DNA from: Lycorma delicatula
Taxonomy: Eukaryota > Arthropoda > Insecta > Hemiptera > Fulgoridae
Direction of reading: 5' to 3'
DNA length: 64,000 nt
Assembly (NCBI RefSeq): GCF_047948215.1
Contig: NC_134455.1
Span: forward strand, 296,583,647 to 296,647,646
The position numbers were made by a program, and so were the translations under genes. A model generated the notes under the pieces. That model saw only the letters and a program-made list of their open reading frames with translations. It searched no databases and was not told the origin of the DNA. Positions within the stretch are counted from its first letter, which is position 1, and each line of letters starts with the position of its first letter. This document shows positions 1 to 12,496 of the stretch, in pieces.

Positions 1-1717
1 GCCTGAATATTCCATCATAGAAAACATTCCAGAGTATGGGTCCTAGAACTATTTTTCTGTTATTGATAAATTTTCTATTTGTTTTCATTTATATTATGTT
101 GTTAAAGTATTGATGAAAATTGTTCCATTTAAAATTGTATCCCTTTTCAGATTCAGTTTGTGTGTTCTGTTATAATTAAAGTTAAACTTCTCAAATTAGT
201 GTTTAATTTTAATAAACATTATTTACACCAATTTTCACAGAATTAAATTCTCTACAAAGTTAAGTAGAACTTTTTATATTTTTATAGATAAATTAAAAAA
301 GTAATTTTATTACATACCAAAAAAGTGTATTTTCCGCAGTATTTTAAAAACAGCAGTATTTTATGCTATTTTTCTTCTCTTTGGCTGTAGAATCATCTGT
401 CGAGAGATTGCCGTGCAATTTGGAATCATTCTGTGTATGAAGTTTGTAGATCGTAAAACATAGTTATAGCGAGTGGGTTTCGAATCCGAAGACTTACGAA
501 TAGATGGCAGAAATTTCAATGAATGAAAGGCAAAAACAGCTACGTCACCGAGGAAGGCAAAATGTTAAACTTTGGCAATGTTCGTCGGATTACTTTCGTT
601 TTTTTAAAAAATCGAACCAAAGTTTTTCTTGTAAAAAACTCAAAATGAGTTTTAAAAATACAAAAATAAGAAGATATGATATGAGGCTACAAGATCTGTA
701 TTAGATGACCCGATGTGTATTATTCATGTTGATAGGTTATTTGTGATTTTAACCTATTGTCGTTTATATTTACAGTGACTGATAAATTGTGCATAAAATA
801 AATAAAAAAACTTAATTTTTTCCACACTGTATTAGTCCGTTTAATTATTTTTTTTTATGCAATACTGTGGATTTACCGCTTTTCCTTTTTAACTACTTCT
901 GATAAAGTAAACTTGGAGCAGTTCCTGTTTTTATCGGTGGAATAAGGTAACTTAAAGTTCTACATAAGATATGATTATGATCTATTCTGAAAAAAGTATT
1001 TTTTTGTGCAAATTAGCTGTTGTTTTAGTTAAAATTTTGTTCGGATGAATTCCTTGTTTGAGTTCGGATTATAATTACCTTTTTGCCCAGTTATACGCGG
1101 TTGTTGTCAAGTGAAAAAGAATTGTATCAATTTATACATTTTATTTAATGTTTTGGATAAGTCTTGTTTTGTTGAGTTAATGATTGTACAGGTCTATATT
1201 TATTAAAACGTGTATAATTAAGCTTCTGTGTATGCGTGCTTGCGAGATTACTTTTATTTATATGTGTTTGTGAGACTGTCTTGTTTTGAGTAAAGATATA
1301 AATAAATGTCTTCAATTAATTAATTAGCTTTACCTTCTCCTGTGTAGCGAATTGGGATTTTCTTCTGTAAAGAAGAAGCAGTTTAGTCGATTAATTAGGG
1401 AACATTTTATGTCTATTTAAGAGATTTGTCACCTTAACGTAAATGACTGTTTCACGTGTTTTAAATCTGTTAAATCAAGCAAGACATTAATGAGAGACGT
1501 TCTGTAAAAAATTACCAAATTAAAGCTAAAGTGTTACTTACTTTTAGTATTAAAAGCTGTGGTTTTTTGTTAAGAATTTACAAACCTAATTACTTTAAAT
1601 ATATTTTGTGTATTACTCAGTACCTCAGCAAAACTAAACGATTTTGTGGTTATTATTTTTAGGGAAAAAATTAATATATTAATACATTGTTTAGTTATTA
1701 AAAATGATAATTTTTTA

Positions 1718-1720
<3 letters not shown>
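1..1720. other. AT-rich non-coding DNA
   Basis: No supported gene. At 388-810 there is a faint terminal-exon look: a pyrimidine-rich tract ending tggctgtag at about 387, a short open frame to a TAG near 460, and an AATAAA near 797. The encoded peptide (IICREIAVQFGIILCMKF) is not recognised and nothing else supports it. Confidence 0.4.
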
Positions 1721-1795
<75 letters not shown>

Positions 1796-1808
1796 ATATA
1801 TATATATA
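1721..1808. repeat. Compound microsatellite (CA)n(TA)n(TG)n(TA)n
   Basis: About 40 bases of CA, then 26 of TA, a short TG block and more TA. Open frames across it on both strands are low-complexity artefacts. Confidence 0.95.
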
Positions 1809-3784
1809 CACGCATGACGATTATATAATCTAATATTAATTACTGTATTATTTAAATATCAATATTTAAAATTTTAAATGTAGGACATCCCAAAATATCT
1901 TCGTAAAATAAAAATATGTATTTTATAATAAATATTTTGAAAAAATCAAAACGATGTTTTGGTTCAGTGAGAGCAGAAAATTTAATTTGCTAATCGTTAC
2001 GCAGTTGAATGTGAAGTGCTTACTCAGTCCATTTTCAAATTTATAAAACTGAAAGAAAGGTTTTAAACTGGAGTTTTGTAAACATGAGCTTAAATTCAAA
2101 TTTTAGAGGTAAACGTCGGAAGACACATACGTATCAAATTAGCTGACTTTAATGCTCAATTATCTGATAAAAGATTTCATGACGAATTAATAGAGAATTG
2201 CTGTAATGAATTACAGAAATTAGATTTCATTATGCGGCTTGTGATAATTTTATTCATTATTATATAACATTTCATCATGGAATATAATAATTATCAATTA
2301 ATTAATTAATTAAAAATAATTAGTAATATTTATTGCTATTAATTTAGTATTATTTTAAATTAATATAATTAATTATTAATAATATTTTGTTTATATTAAC
2401 TTTATATCTTTTGTTCTAATCTTTAAAAATTTTCCTCCACGACATAATTTTCATTATCGATTGAATTTGTTACATAATTTAGAATTATTTTGGCAATTAA
2501 AGAAAAACTTTTGTCAAAGTTAACGTAGCTGACTAAGTCAGTTATTTAAAAAATGAATTAGCTTACATTGTAAATAAAAATGTATGTGTAATACAGATTT
2601 TTATCAGAAAATTGTAAAAAAAAAATAGTAATTTCTGTATTATGATAAATTGAAAATATACTATGGATGGTTTTACAAAAAGTGCTTATTTGAACCTCGA
2701 AATCATGCGTTCATGTTCTTCATTGGCGTATCTCACAGAAAGACTACAACCCTTTCTACAATAAAATGATATAAAATAATTTTTTTATTAAATTTTGGCA
2801 TAAATTAAAATTTAAATAAAATGAAATTATAAATTAATAACGACAGCAACTGGAAAACAAGTGAAATTAATAATTATTAAGAAAAAAAATTGAATTTAAA
2901 TTACCGAGATAAGAAGTTTTATTACAAAACAAATGTGTAAATTTGATTAAAATAATTATTCTGTTATAGAGAATATTACAAAAAAATAAGTTTATCTTCA
3001 TTTTATTTATTTATTTAATTAATGTATTTATCATTATTATTCAATTAACATGATCATTAAAAGATAATAATGGTAAAGTAAATTAAGATGAATAAAAAAA
3101 TAATAATGGTGCTTTCATTACGCCATCAGACCGCTAAGTGAAAATTAAACTACTCGGTTGGTGGAAAGGAAATTAAGAAAAGAGGTCGTAGTAAAGTAAA
3201 ACAGAGATAGAAGTCGACGACGCTAAGATTCTACTTCCACCGTAGGCGACCACGATTCTACATAGAATATTGTTACAACTTGTAAAACGCTAAATTTTGT
3301 CACGAAATATCAGTGCGCAATAAAGTACTTATGACAGTTATTGTTAGGTTGGAAATGATTCATGAATAGCGCACTATAGAATGTAATTCCACATTTTGAG
3401 ACCTGGCACCGTTTAATTTTTAATCGTATCCTCTAGGGTTGCCCGTAGTATGTATTTTATATCCACCGATCAAGTCTTTTTATCATATTCGGAATTTCTA
3501 ATCAGAATAGGTATGAAGTTTCCTTTGCATATATTATAAATCGTATTTCTGTTAGATATGTAATAGTCATTCTGAAGTATGCTAATTGACTTCTTTTGGT
3601 GCAGAACAGTCCTTTTAATTATTATAGGCCTTTATTACAAGACAATCAACAAAGATTTTTTCCACAAAACTTAAAAATGGTGGCTACTGTATGCTGCGAT
3701 ATTAATAAACCTACAATATTCATTCATTACACGGTGCAGGATTACTGGGGAAAATAATTTTTTTTCAGCTGATATTTTTCCTTC
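1809..3784. other. AT-rich non-coding DNA
   Basis: Dominated by ATTA/TAAT-rich sequence, especially 2280-2400. 3110-3260 is less AT-rich but shows no open frame or family resemblance that I can name. Confidence 0.5.
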
Positions 3785-4454
3785 TTTTACTTCCTTGTAT
3801 GAAATAAAGGAAGTATTGTGATCGCGAAAAAATTCGGTTTTCAGTTTTCAACGGAAGTATAGATTTTTACCATCCCTGAATCCATTTTGACTACTTTCGG
3901 CATGATGTCTGTACGTACGTATATATCTCACATAACTCAAAAACTATTTGCTGTAGGATGTTGAAATTTTGGATTTAGGATTGTTGTAACATCTAGTTGT
4001 ACATTTCCCCTTATGATTGCAATCGACTGGACCAAAAGTGTCCAAATAATTCCCAAATCCATAACATTTTGATTTTGGACTTTTTCTTAACTGCAGCAAT
4101 AAGCCCTTATTGAGAGTTTTTCATCGATATACCATAAATGGTATTTATTTTCATTGGTTGCAGAGTTATAGCCAAATAAAATTTTAATTAATGAAATGGA
4201 TTTGGATTTAACAAGGGAAAGGCACATCGGTTCAAATCCGACTTCATTTCTTTTTTTTTTTTTAATTAAATTTATTGATTTATTAATCTCTGATTGTAAA
4301 AAAAATTACAACAAATAATTCAGTAATATTAAAAAAAAAAATTTTTTTAAAAATGTAAAAATATCAGAAGTTATTAATGAAATAAAATTTTATGTACTTT
4401 TCATTTTTTTTTTTAAATGCGTGTATGTAATTTAATAGGCGTACAAGAAAGTAT
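3785..4454 (+). mobile_element. TIR-bearing dispersed repeat, copy A
   Basis: One of four copies in the window. It begins ttttacttccttgtatg and ends near cgtacaagaaagta, which are imperfect inverted ends. It shares blocks such as aaattcggttttcag, gttgaaattttggattta, agagttatagccaaataa and acatcggttcaaatccgac with the copies near 16.5, 46.9 and 58.2 kb. No coding capacity, so a non-autonomous (MITE-like) element. The ggttcaaatcc block resembles a pol III B box, so a tRNA-related origin is also possible. Confidence 0.7.
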
Positions 4455-6393
4455 TGTGATGTCCATGTCATATTTTTAGAACTTAAAATATAATAGTTTC
4501 CATTTATTTCAATCTGAGAATCAATGTCATCACTTTCAGGCCTCGGGAAACCGAAAAAAACGAAGTAAATTTTATGTGGCTGTTGATAAATATTTTAAAA
4601 TCAAACATAATGGAGTTAATGGTTACCATACGGTGATCAGGCTAAATATTCACAAATTAAATTTAAAATTCTTGACAGTACGTACGAAGTAACGGCATTC
4701 GCCGCAGGGTGTTTTGCTCTTGTGAATTTTATGTTCTTACTGAACTCTGAAAAAATACTTTTGTTTATTTATTTGTAAAAAATGACCTTTTTAAAGATGC
4801 TTTTGAACAGTGATTCGTTCTAAATATTCTCTCTTTTTTCTATACTTTTTATTTTTATAACTCATTCTCTTTTTATTGGCGTTCAATGAAGTTGATATGA
4901 CTGATAAAAACAAATTAAGAGAAAATTCCTTTTTAAATTTTAGTCTAACAGCTTCGTTTTTAAATAGCATGCCCATTTTTAATTTATTGTTTGAATTGTT
5001 CACGACAGTCCGTTTAATAATAAAACTTCTTTATCATTTACGATGGAAATATCGAATTCTAAATTATAGCATACGTTAACAAGAAGTCTTTGGAAAACGT
5101 TTAGAAAAAGATATGAATCGGTTACAAAGTTGTAAAACGTTTTAGAATGGTTGGAAATGAAGTTAAAAAGTTCAATAAGATAAAGATAAGTAGTTGACGA
5201 AGCAGGAAAACGGAAACCGAATTATTTCGGTTGTGCTTTGCGACTTCGCATTTTTATTTATTTTTTATAAATCTCTTAGACGTTCTCTAAGATAAAATCA
5301 GAATCAAACATTAAATATACACGTACAACCAGATACTAAAATCCTGCAATTATTAAAAAAAATTAGTAATTTTATTAAGCGTCAAGTACAGAAATAACAC
5401 GCCTATTACTCAGCTACGTTTTTTTTCCAAACGTCTTACACTGATTTTATAATAAATTATGATTTTCTCGTGCGTTTCTTGAATCTAATTATTATGTGCG
5501 TGCGAGTCTATTGATTTAGATTATCCCAAGTTTGTTTTATCACAAAAAAGGACGATTATTTTTAAGAAAATAAACTAAATAATTTTGACTATTACAGGGG
5601 CTTTATAAAGGTTTTCTTTGACGTTCTAACATTACTTAGTATAGGTAATGTTTTTGTTATTTTTTATATGCCTAAAGGATAATTTGACTTCATAAAGTAA
5701 TCATCTACTGTTGCATGAAACTAAGACTGCACTATCGTAATTTAAAAGGAAGATGGTACAATTATAATGACCAGTTCTTTTTTAATCGAATGTAAATACT
5801 AAAAAGTATGGTTGGCGCGTTACTTGGGTAATATTTGTATATGTCAAAGAATTTACGTATCGTGCATTAGGAACAACAGAAAGTGCAGAATATCTCGTCT
5901 CGTTTACGTTTTACGGTATTACAGGGCAAGTTTAGACATAAGTATTATTTTAAATGACAAAAAAAAACGTAAATATTTATGACTTGTTAAGTAATCTTAG
6001 TTGAGAATATAATTTTCTGGATTTCTTAGTTGTCTACCGAGAAAATCTATATACTTTGGTGGGATCTTTTTTAAATTCCCTCTAATATCATTTTATGTTT
6101 TATAATCCTTGAATTAATTAATATATTTTTCTTCATTTTATTTATTTATTTTATTTTCGGATAGAGAGAATCTCTAGCAGACTCTGAAAGTTCCGCTTAC
6201 CTGTTTTAAGCTTGTAACTTTTAATGAAATATTTATGAGTTAGCTAATATTATTTTACAAAAATGATACTGTTTTGATTTCCAGACGTTAATAATGTCTT
6301 TGTTCGCCGATCAAAAAAGTAGAAACACTCGATCCTGCACTTAATCGAACTTTATGCGCTGAGTTTCTTATCTTAAAATTAGGTTATATTATC
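4455..6393. other. AT-rich non-coding DNA
   Basis: Nothing convincing on either strand. Short open frames here (for example 4791-5079 on both strands) overlap each other, are AT-driven and have no recognisable domains. Confidence 0.5.
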
Positions 6394-6546
6394 AGCCAGC
6401 CTCCGTGGCGCGAGTGGCTCAGCCTTTCATCCGGAGGTCCCGGGTTCGAATCCAGGTCAGGCCCGGCATTTTTACACACGCCACAAATCATTCATCTCAT
6501 CCTCTGAAGCATTATCGGTGGTCCCGGAGGCTAAAAAAAAAAAAAA
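6394..6546 (+). mobile_element. tRNA-derived SINE (family 1), near-complete copy
   Basis: Carries a pol III A-box-like tggcgcgagtgg (6406-6417) and a perfect B box ggttcgaatcc (6443-6453), then a tail region (caaatcattcatctcatcctctgaag) and a 14-base A tract at 6533-6546. The same body recurs at 6665 (inverted) and 10691. It is not a functional tRNA gene: there is no foldable anticodon arm and the body continues into a SINE tail. Confidence 0.8.
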
Positions 6547-6664
6547 GATTATGTTATTAATACAAGTATTTTAATTTTTCATTAAATTTTTTTGAAACGC
6601 TTTGAAGTGTAAGTTGTATATTTTCAAAATTTAATCGTTCATTGAACCCACAATTTTGCCTTCT

Positions 6665-6768
6665 CTTTTCTTTTTTTTAACCTCCGGGAGACCATCATTA
6701 GGTATTGTTTCAGAGGATGAGATGAATGATTTGTAGCGTGTGAAAATTTCATGCCTGACCGGGATGCC
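6665..6768 (-). mobile_element. SINE family 1, 5'-truncated, inverted copy
   Basis: The reverse complement reads cccggtcaggcatgaaattt, then cacacgctacaaatcattca and tcatcctctgaaacaatacc, ending in an A-rich tail. It is truncated at the B box. It faces the copy at 6394-6546 across about 120 bp. Confidence 0.75.
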
Positions 6769-7369
6769 AAAAACACAATTTTTGGCTTTGACTGAACTTT
6801 TTACATCACGCAGAAGAGCTTTTCAAATGTTGAGATTTTCTATTTATTGTGAACTTGAGTGAAACGATACAGTCGTTGATGTTTTTGTTGTAGTTGAAAA
6901 TTATCTGGAAGAATAAATATCTGACAATTTCTAAAAATCAGTTTCATCACACCGTCTTTCAACGGGTATAAGCTTGAAGTCATCTTAAAGTCGAAATTTC
7001 TACTGCATTTGAAGGTAAACAAAATTTCAAAGTTAAATATATAGAACTATATTGCAGATTCTATTCATAAGCAATGGATGTCGTCGTAAAACATCATTAT
7101 TTAATTTCGAGTTGCAATCATACGTAAAGATCCTTTCCAATAATCAATAATCGCAGCGTGTACAATTAATTTTTACTTTATATTTAGAATAATTATAATG
7201 CATTGTGATTACAAAAAAAAAAATTGAGATAAACTCTTTTGATGGTTTATAAAAAAAAATTTAACTTTTCTTTTATGTGTAAAATCGGCAATTAATATGG
7301 TTTTACAAGGGATATTTTTACTTTAATAAAACTGCTGTTGTTGACGTCAGCAGTGATTCTCGTTCGGAT

Positions 7370-8400
7370 AATCAGTGTTGGCAAAATTCCGCTACACTTT
7401 CATAGAAAGATTTTTGTGCGCTCCGAATCAGCTGAAAAAAACTTCGTTACTGTCGTTCAGCGACGTTTCAGAACAAAATATGGGGTAAATGATCACCAAC
7501 AAGGCAGTCCACCTACAACTAAAAAAAGCAGTTAGAAAACATTGGATCTGTGTAGAAAATAAAAGTTCTGAAGACCACCCTTGTCAGTAGAACAAGTTGA
7601 TCGTATTCTCGCCGTGTACCAACGTAGTCCAAATAAATCAACTAGTACAGCAAGCAAATTCAGAATTATGAATTCCGCAACCGACTGTGTGGAAAATTTT
7701 GCTAAACGGTTGAAAATGATACCTTATAAATTGCAATTAGTACATAGTTTATGTGCCGACGATACTGGCATTAGTGGAAATGTTAAAGACACGACGTACG
7801 AATATGTGGACGTAAAACACTAGACAAACTGTGCAACATATGCGCGATTCTCCGAAAGCGAACGTATTATGCTATTTCGTAGTAAAAGGTTTAGCCTATG
7901 GGCACTTTATTCATAAAAAACATTTTTTCACAAGGACATAGCATAATGGAGAGATTTATCTAGACAAGCTAAGTGAATGGCTAATGCTTCAACTTGAGGA
8001 AGACACTGAGAACTTTATTCTCGTAAAGAATAAGAGATCCTCCTCACTGACACGTAGATTCAAAATTATATGGACAAACACATTTTAAGAAGTTGGATCT
8101 ACCCTGCAAATTGATATAAACATGGCGTTGATAAGTTGGCCACTAAGAAGTGTCCAGAGTTAGCACATTGTATTACTTTTTGTTGGTTTTATAAAAGATA
8201 AAATATTTGTTCATCTCCTTCCTGTTGTAGGTGATTTAAAACAACGTATTTCAGACGCTATTGTTTCTATTGATCGAGGTATATATTATAGTGTTTAGGA
8301 TGTATTGGGGTAATATTGTGTTGTAATGGGTTGTGCGACCCACGGTGCATACACGGAACACATGCATACAAATTTCAAGAAATCTGTAAAACCATGCAAG
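7370..8400 (+). pseudogene. Decayed mariner-like (DUF4817/DDE-type) transposase
   Basis: Successive broken frames give pieces typical of this insect transposase class: FVTVVQRRFRTKYGVNDHQ and GSPPTTKK (helix-turn-helix region, 7440-7530), VDRILAVYQRSPNKSTSTAS and RLKMIPYKLQLVHSLCADD (7590-7760), then INMEIYLDKLSEW-like and QLEEDTENFI-like remnants (about 7940-8020) and a final DLKQRISDAI-like segment (8230-8260). Several frameshifts, stops and at least one internal loss remove the catalytic triad. A relative lies at 35930-36540. The class is assigned from memory of family motifs. Confidence 0.7.
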
Positions 8401-8829
8401 TAATGTCTACTTTTTTTGCTAAATTCCTTTATTTACAGTCTTCGTCTATATTGAAGCCATAAGTAAGTCGTATAACAGACTATCATTTGAAATACAATCA
8501 TCCGGTTATAATCCTCAACTAGTTCAAAATCAATTAATATGAATAAATACAAGAAAAATTTTTGTAACTGTGAAATAACAATATTTGATAGCGTCTTCGA
8601 ATATAGCTAAATATTTTCACACCATTAATCAACTCGGATAGGTAAATAGAACAGAAATAAATAAAACATTAACTTTCAATAGAACGACAATAAATGAATC
8701 ATTAACTTTAAGATAACCATAGATAAATAATAAACTTGAGCATCCATAAATTTGAATAACTGAAAATAAAACAAAAATAATTATAAGAAGTGTTATCTCC
8801 AAAACCCGGATCATCATAACGGTTCATCC

Positions 8830-9640
8830 ATCAGATCAAGTACATGGAATCTTTCAGCCTCCTAACGTCTTCACTGTTGTCAAGTAAATTCAAAGCTAGA
8901 TGATTAACATGGTTTTCCTACCTGGACTCATATCTTGAAACTAGGCGTTCAACTTCTTCTCGAACGTACGGAATCCCTATGTAATCGTATATCTCTCGCA
9001 AACCACGGCGCTTGGGTTATGTTCCGTAGTATTTTATTCTGGAACCGTTGAATGATCTCCACATTGCTGTTATGGTTGAACCCCAGAATTCTCTTCCATA
9101 AGCCCATACCGACTTCAAGAAAGCCTTGTAAAGCAGAATCTTGTTGGATAAAGAAAGTTATGATCCCTTACCATCCAGTTATGATCCAGTACATCATTTT
9201 AAACTTCAAACATCATGTCAAACAACAACTTCCTTTTCTCCATTACATGATTTCTTCAAATGAAACTGCGACCAAGGTAAAAAGCCCAGGTACCTTACCT
9301 TACTGGCATAAGGTATTCTGACATGATTTAAATGAACTTCAGGGCAATCTTTTTTTCTCATTTTGAACGTTACGTGGCTGGACTTCGTCGGATTTACCTA
9401 TACGATTTACACAGGGGAACGCTGTTGGTATCCAGTGCTGATTGTAATTTCTTCGAGGCTATACTCGGACTGTCATCAACCGCCAAGATTGTCGTGTCAT
9501 CTGCATATGACAAAACTGCAACTGCAACACTGTCTGGATTAGGTATTTGAACAATGTAGATTAGAAATAGAACCGGTCCCAGAACAGCTCTTTGGAACTC
9601 CTGAGTTATTGTAGAAAAACATTTTAGACATTTCTTGATT
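8830..9640 (-). pseudogene. Jockey-like LINE reverse transcriptase, 3' part, decayed
   Basis: The reverse complement reads GPVLFLIYIVQIPNPDSVAV then LSYADDTTILAVDDSPSIAS (9420-9590), which are RT palm motifs with the YADD core intact. After a frame break it continues with KVRYLGF, LLYKAFLKSVWAYGREFWGS, GLREIYDYIGIPYVREEVER and ENHVNHLALNLL (8880-9320), the thumb and C-terminal parts of Jockey-clade proteins. Multiple stops and shifts make it dead. See the oppositely oriented RT fragment at 9790-9980. Confidence 0.72.
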
Positions 9641-9789
9641 GTAGCTTACTCGTGAGAAGCGAACATCCTGATAGCTGCATACGATTAAATAATAAGGTTG
9701 TGGCAGGCACGATTTTAATTATACAAGGAGGTACCTAGGAGGAGATTAGTGACTTCTTTAATAGCCCGATTTATTTATGACTCCCTTTG

Positions 9790-9980
9790 AGGGAAGGTGG
9801 TGATGATAAGACAAGAAGTGAAGAGAATAGAGAACACACGAAAGGTTCCAGAGTTTGACTGCACTACGCATAGGATGATATCTGCACTACCGTTTCGAGC
9901 TACTTCTTGCATACAGGAACTATTTAATGCAATCCTTAGGACAACTCTTACCCATCGGAATGGAAAATATTGTGATTTTT
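9790..9980 (+). pseudogene. LINE RT fingers fragment, inverted relative to 8830-9640
   Basis: The plus-strand frame contains VPEFDCTTHRMISALPFRA and LFNAILRTTLTHRNGK, matching the region of Jockey-type RTs that usually reads PGxDGI...N..LFNAIL...YFPxEWK. In an intact element this lies about 100 residues before the GxVLGP motif seen on the opposite strand next door. It is best explained as the inverted 5' portion of the same insertion. Confidence 0.55.
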
Positions 9981-10690
9981 TTCCATTTAAACATACTGAA
10001 ATATACTCCTTTGTCTAATAATAATAATAACATGGGTGGTTGAAGGTTTTGTTACCCGCATAAGTTTTTGAAAAGAAAATATTTCGTTAATTCGTTGAAT
10101 TACATGAAATAAGACGTCCAGTGGTTAATAAACCATTAATACTCCGTTGTTTAATGAATCGATTTTTACACGCTTTTCATCATACTAGTATGATGTATAA
10201 ATTATTCATATGTTGTGTCTCATATTTTATAGAAAGGGTTCTCCGATTTTTTTGACAAAAATTTGTAATGGCGTTTGGGAAAGGTGATCATTCCGAGCTC
10301 AAATTAAAAATTTTAGTTTGGTTAGGAATATTTTCTTAAGATCTCTAATATACTAACGATTAAACTATTCGGGTTTTTTATTAATTGTGTTTTTCAATGT
10401 GGTTAATCTATGAAATCATTTGTGGTTTTGTTATAGATTTACCTACTTTTAACATCTAGGTCACATGTGTTGCTTGTATTGTTGTACTCCTAACTTGTAC
10501 TAGTCACGTATTCTATTACACTAGCGGTACGTTATAGATTCTGTTATTCGATCAAATGATATAAGCTATGCAGCTACTGCTTCCTAACAGATGTTGATGA
10601 GTCCGTATGATTTTACTTTTACCAGTGTGTAGGTGATAGGTCGGAATATCTTAAGAAGTGAATGGGTTTGAAAGATCGTAATATTATATA

Positions 10691-10797
10691 CCCGGAGGTC
10701 CCGGGTTCGAATCCCGGTCAGGCATGGCATTTTCACACACGCTACAAATCATTCATTTCATCCTCTGAAGCAATACCTAACAATTGTCCCGGATGTT
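10691..10797 (+). mobile_element. SINE family 1, 5'-truncated copy
   Basis: Has the B box ggttcgaatcc inside cccgggttcgaatcccggtc, followed by the shared body to gtcccggatgtta. The A-box half is missing. Confidence 0.75.
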
Positions 10798-12496
10798 ATA
10801 CACATATAAATGATATACCAGGAAGATAGAGATAATTTTAAAATCGTTTATTAACCTGTTGAAAAAACATTTTTAGGTTTTTTGTTCACTTTTTTCTTCA
10901 TATTCATTTCCATATTTTTAAAGAAATTTAGCTCTAGAAAAGTTACATAATTTTTTTAATTCTATGCGAGAAAAAATTGTTTTTTTTTCATAGGTGAAAA
11001 TGGAGTAGTTTGAAGCAGAACTAAAAGAAATCCAAATTATTTCTCTCAAAATAATGCTCTTGTCGGGAGCGGTATAATGAATATGAATTATTTTATAAAA
11101 ATAACGGCCGAGAAAACGTCCGTTCTTGAAACTTGTAAATCTCTAAAGTGATTTCTATTTTTTTGGAAAATCGTTAAAATCACTCTGATTTAGCGCCAGG
11201 AATAATTACATATAAAAAATGTCATGTTTTATGCATATTTATAAGCGTTAATGATGTTTACTTTTTTTTATTCATACGATATTTCAGAAGTCTTATAGAT
11301 ACGTTGAATCGAGAACTATAAGGCAGCTGCGTCCGTTTTTTAGTAGCGAGCTACCTGTGCTTGTTTATTTTTTTATTGACAGCCCGTAATTGTTGTTTAC
11401 TGGAACGCTATGTAATAGTACGTAGAAATATTAGAAGACATTATCGAGAATCTGGTTGCATTTCATATATCAGTCTCATGTACGGGATGGTAAACGCTAA
11501 CTCCCTCCGTGTACTCGACGCTTGTTAATGACGTTAGAATTGATTAAAATATATAGCTGTTTCCTGAAAAACTTTGATAAGCGTTATGAAGGTTTGGTTT
11601 AGTTTTTTATTTGTGTACAATTTACGAATCTATGTTTATGAAATGTTTCTAATTTAATGCTTTTTTATCGCTATGTTCAGCCTCAATATATAAAAACCTT
11701 TGATTAAATTTTATATTACAACATAACTAGTTAGATAGGTCGAGAGAGAATTTATTTACTGTAAAGTTGAAGACTATTTTTCAAATGTTAAAAGTGATGA
11801 CAGCTTGGAAATGGAAGCGAGATTTTTCATCAGACGTAAAACGAAAGATACCGGAAGTGTGTGTGGTTTGTTCTAATATTCTGTAGCTGTGCAGTAAATA
11901 TTTTTAATTAATTGTCATAAACAAAACTTAAGTTAAATTTAACACATTTATTTCAAGAAAAATGATTTTAATCAATTTTTTCTTAAATTTACGTAGAAGA
12001 TCGTTGGCTTATGCAGAACAGTTTTTATTAACTTTAGAGTATTTTAGTGTGTTCTTTTATTTATTTTTTATGATTATTTTACAGCGCTTTCTTTTTTTTT
12101 TTAAATAACTTATTTTAGGAAATCTGTACGCGACAAGGCTGATTACAATTCTGGGAAAAAATCTTGTTTAAAAGTATCTTATTGCAAAGCTACATTCCTA
12201 CGCATAGCCTTTATTAAGCATAAATGAAGTGAAATATGATATCAGGTTCTGTTTTTAACGTGTTATTCATTTTTTTTTTTCTAAAGAAGCAGTGTATTTG
12301 GTATAATTAAGTAAACGTTTAGTTTGATATTGTTATTTTTTACGGTAGTACCATTTATTCTTTTGTCATTAAGCTTAATAATTTTTCTGCTGCTTTTTGC
12401 TCTGAGAAAACATCTATTTGTTTTATTTAAATAGACGACTATTTTGAGTGAACTCATTTATATTTTTATTTTATTTATTTGTATTTTAATTTCTTT
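10798..12496. other. AT-rich non-coding DNA
   Basis: No supported gene or repeat. The interval is rich in T runs and short open frames only. Confidence 0.5.

Noticed and set aside
504..704. 66-codon plus-strand frame starting MAEISMNERQKQL
   Set aside because: No recognised domain, a lysine-rich end driven by A content, and no convincing promoter or splice context.
1570..1828. Open frames on both strands across the CA/TA tract
   Set aside because: Composed almost wholly of dinucleotide repeat translation (THTH, YIYI, VCVC); no coding signal.
6394..6470. Functional tRNA gene
   Set aside because: A and B boxes are present, but the cloverleaf does not close and the same sequence recurs as a SINE with a common tail.
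8629..8817. Minus-strand 62-codon frame starting MMIRVLEITLLIIIFVLF, signal-peptide-like
   Set aside because: It lies at the 3' end of the Jockey-like LINE, probably in its UTR. The hydrophobicity follows from AT-rich codons, and no cysteine pattern, cleavage site or splice partner was found.
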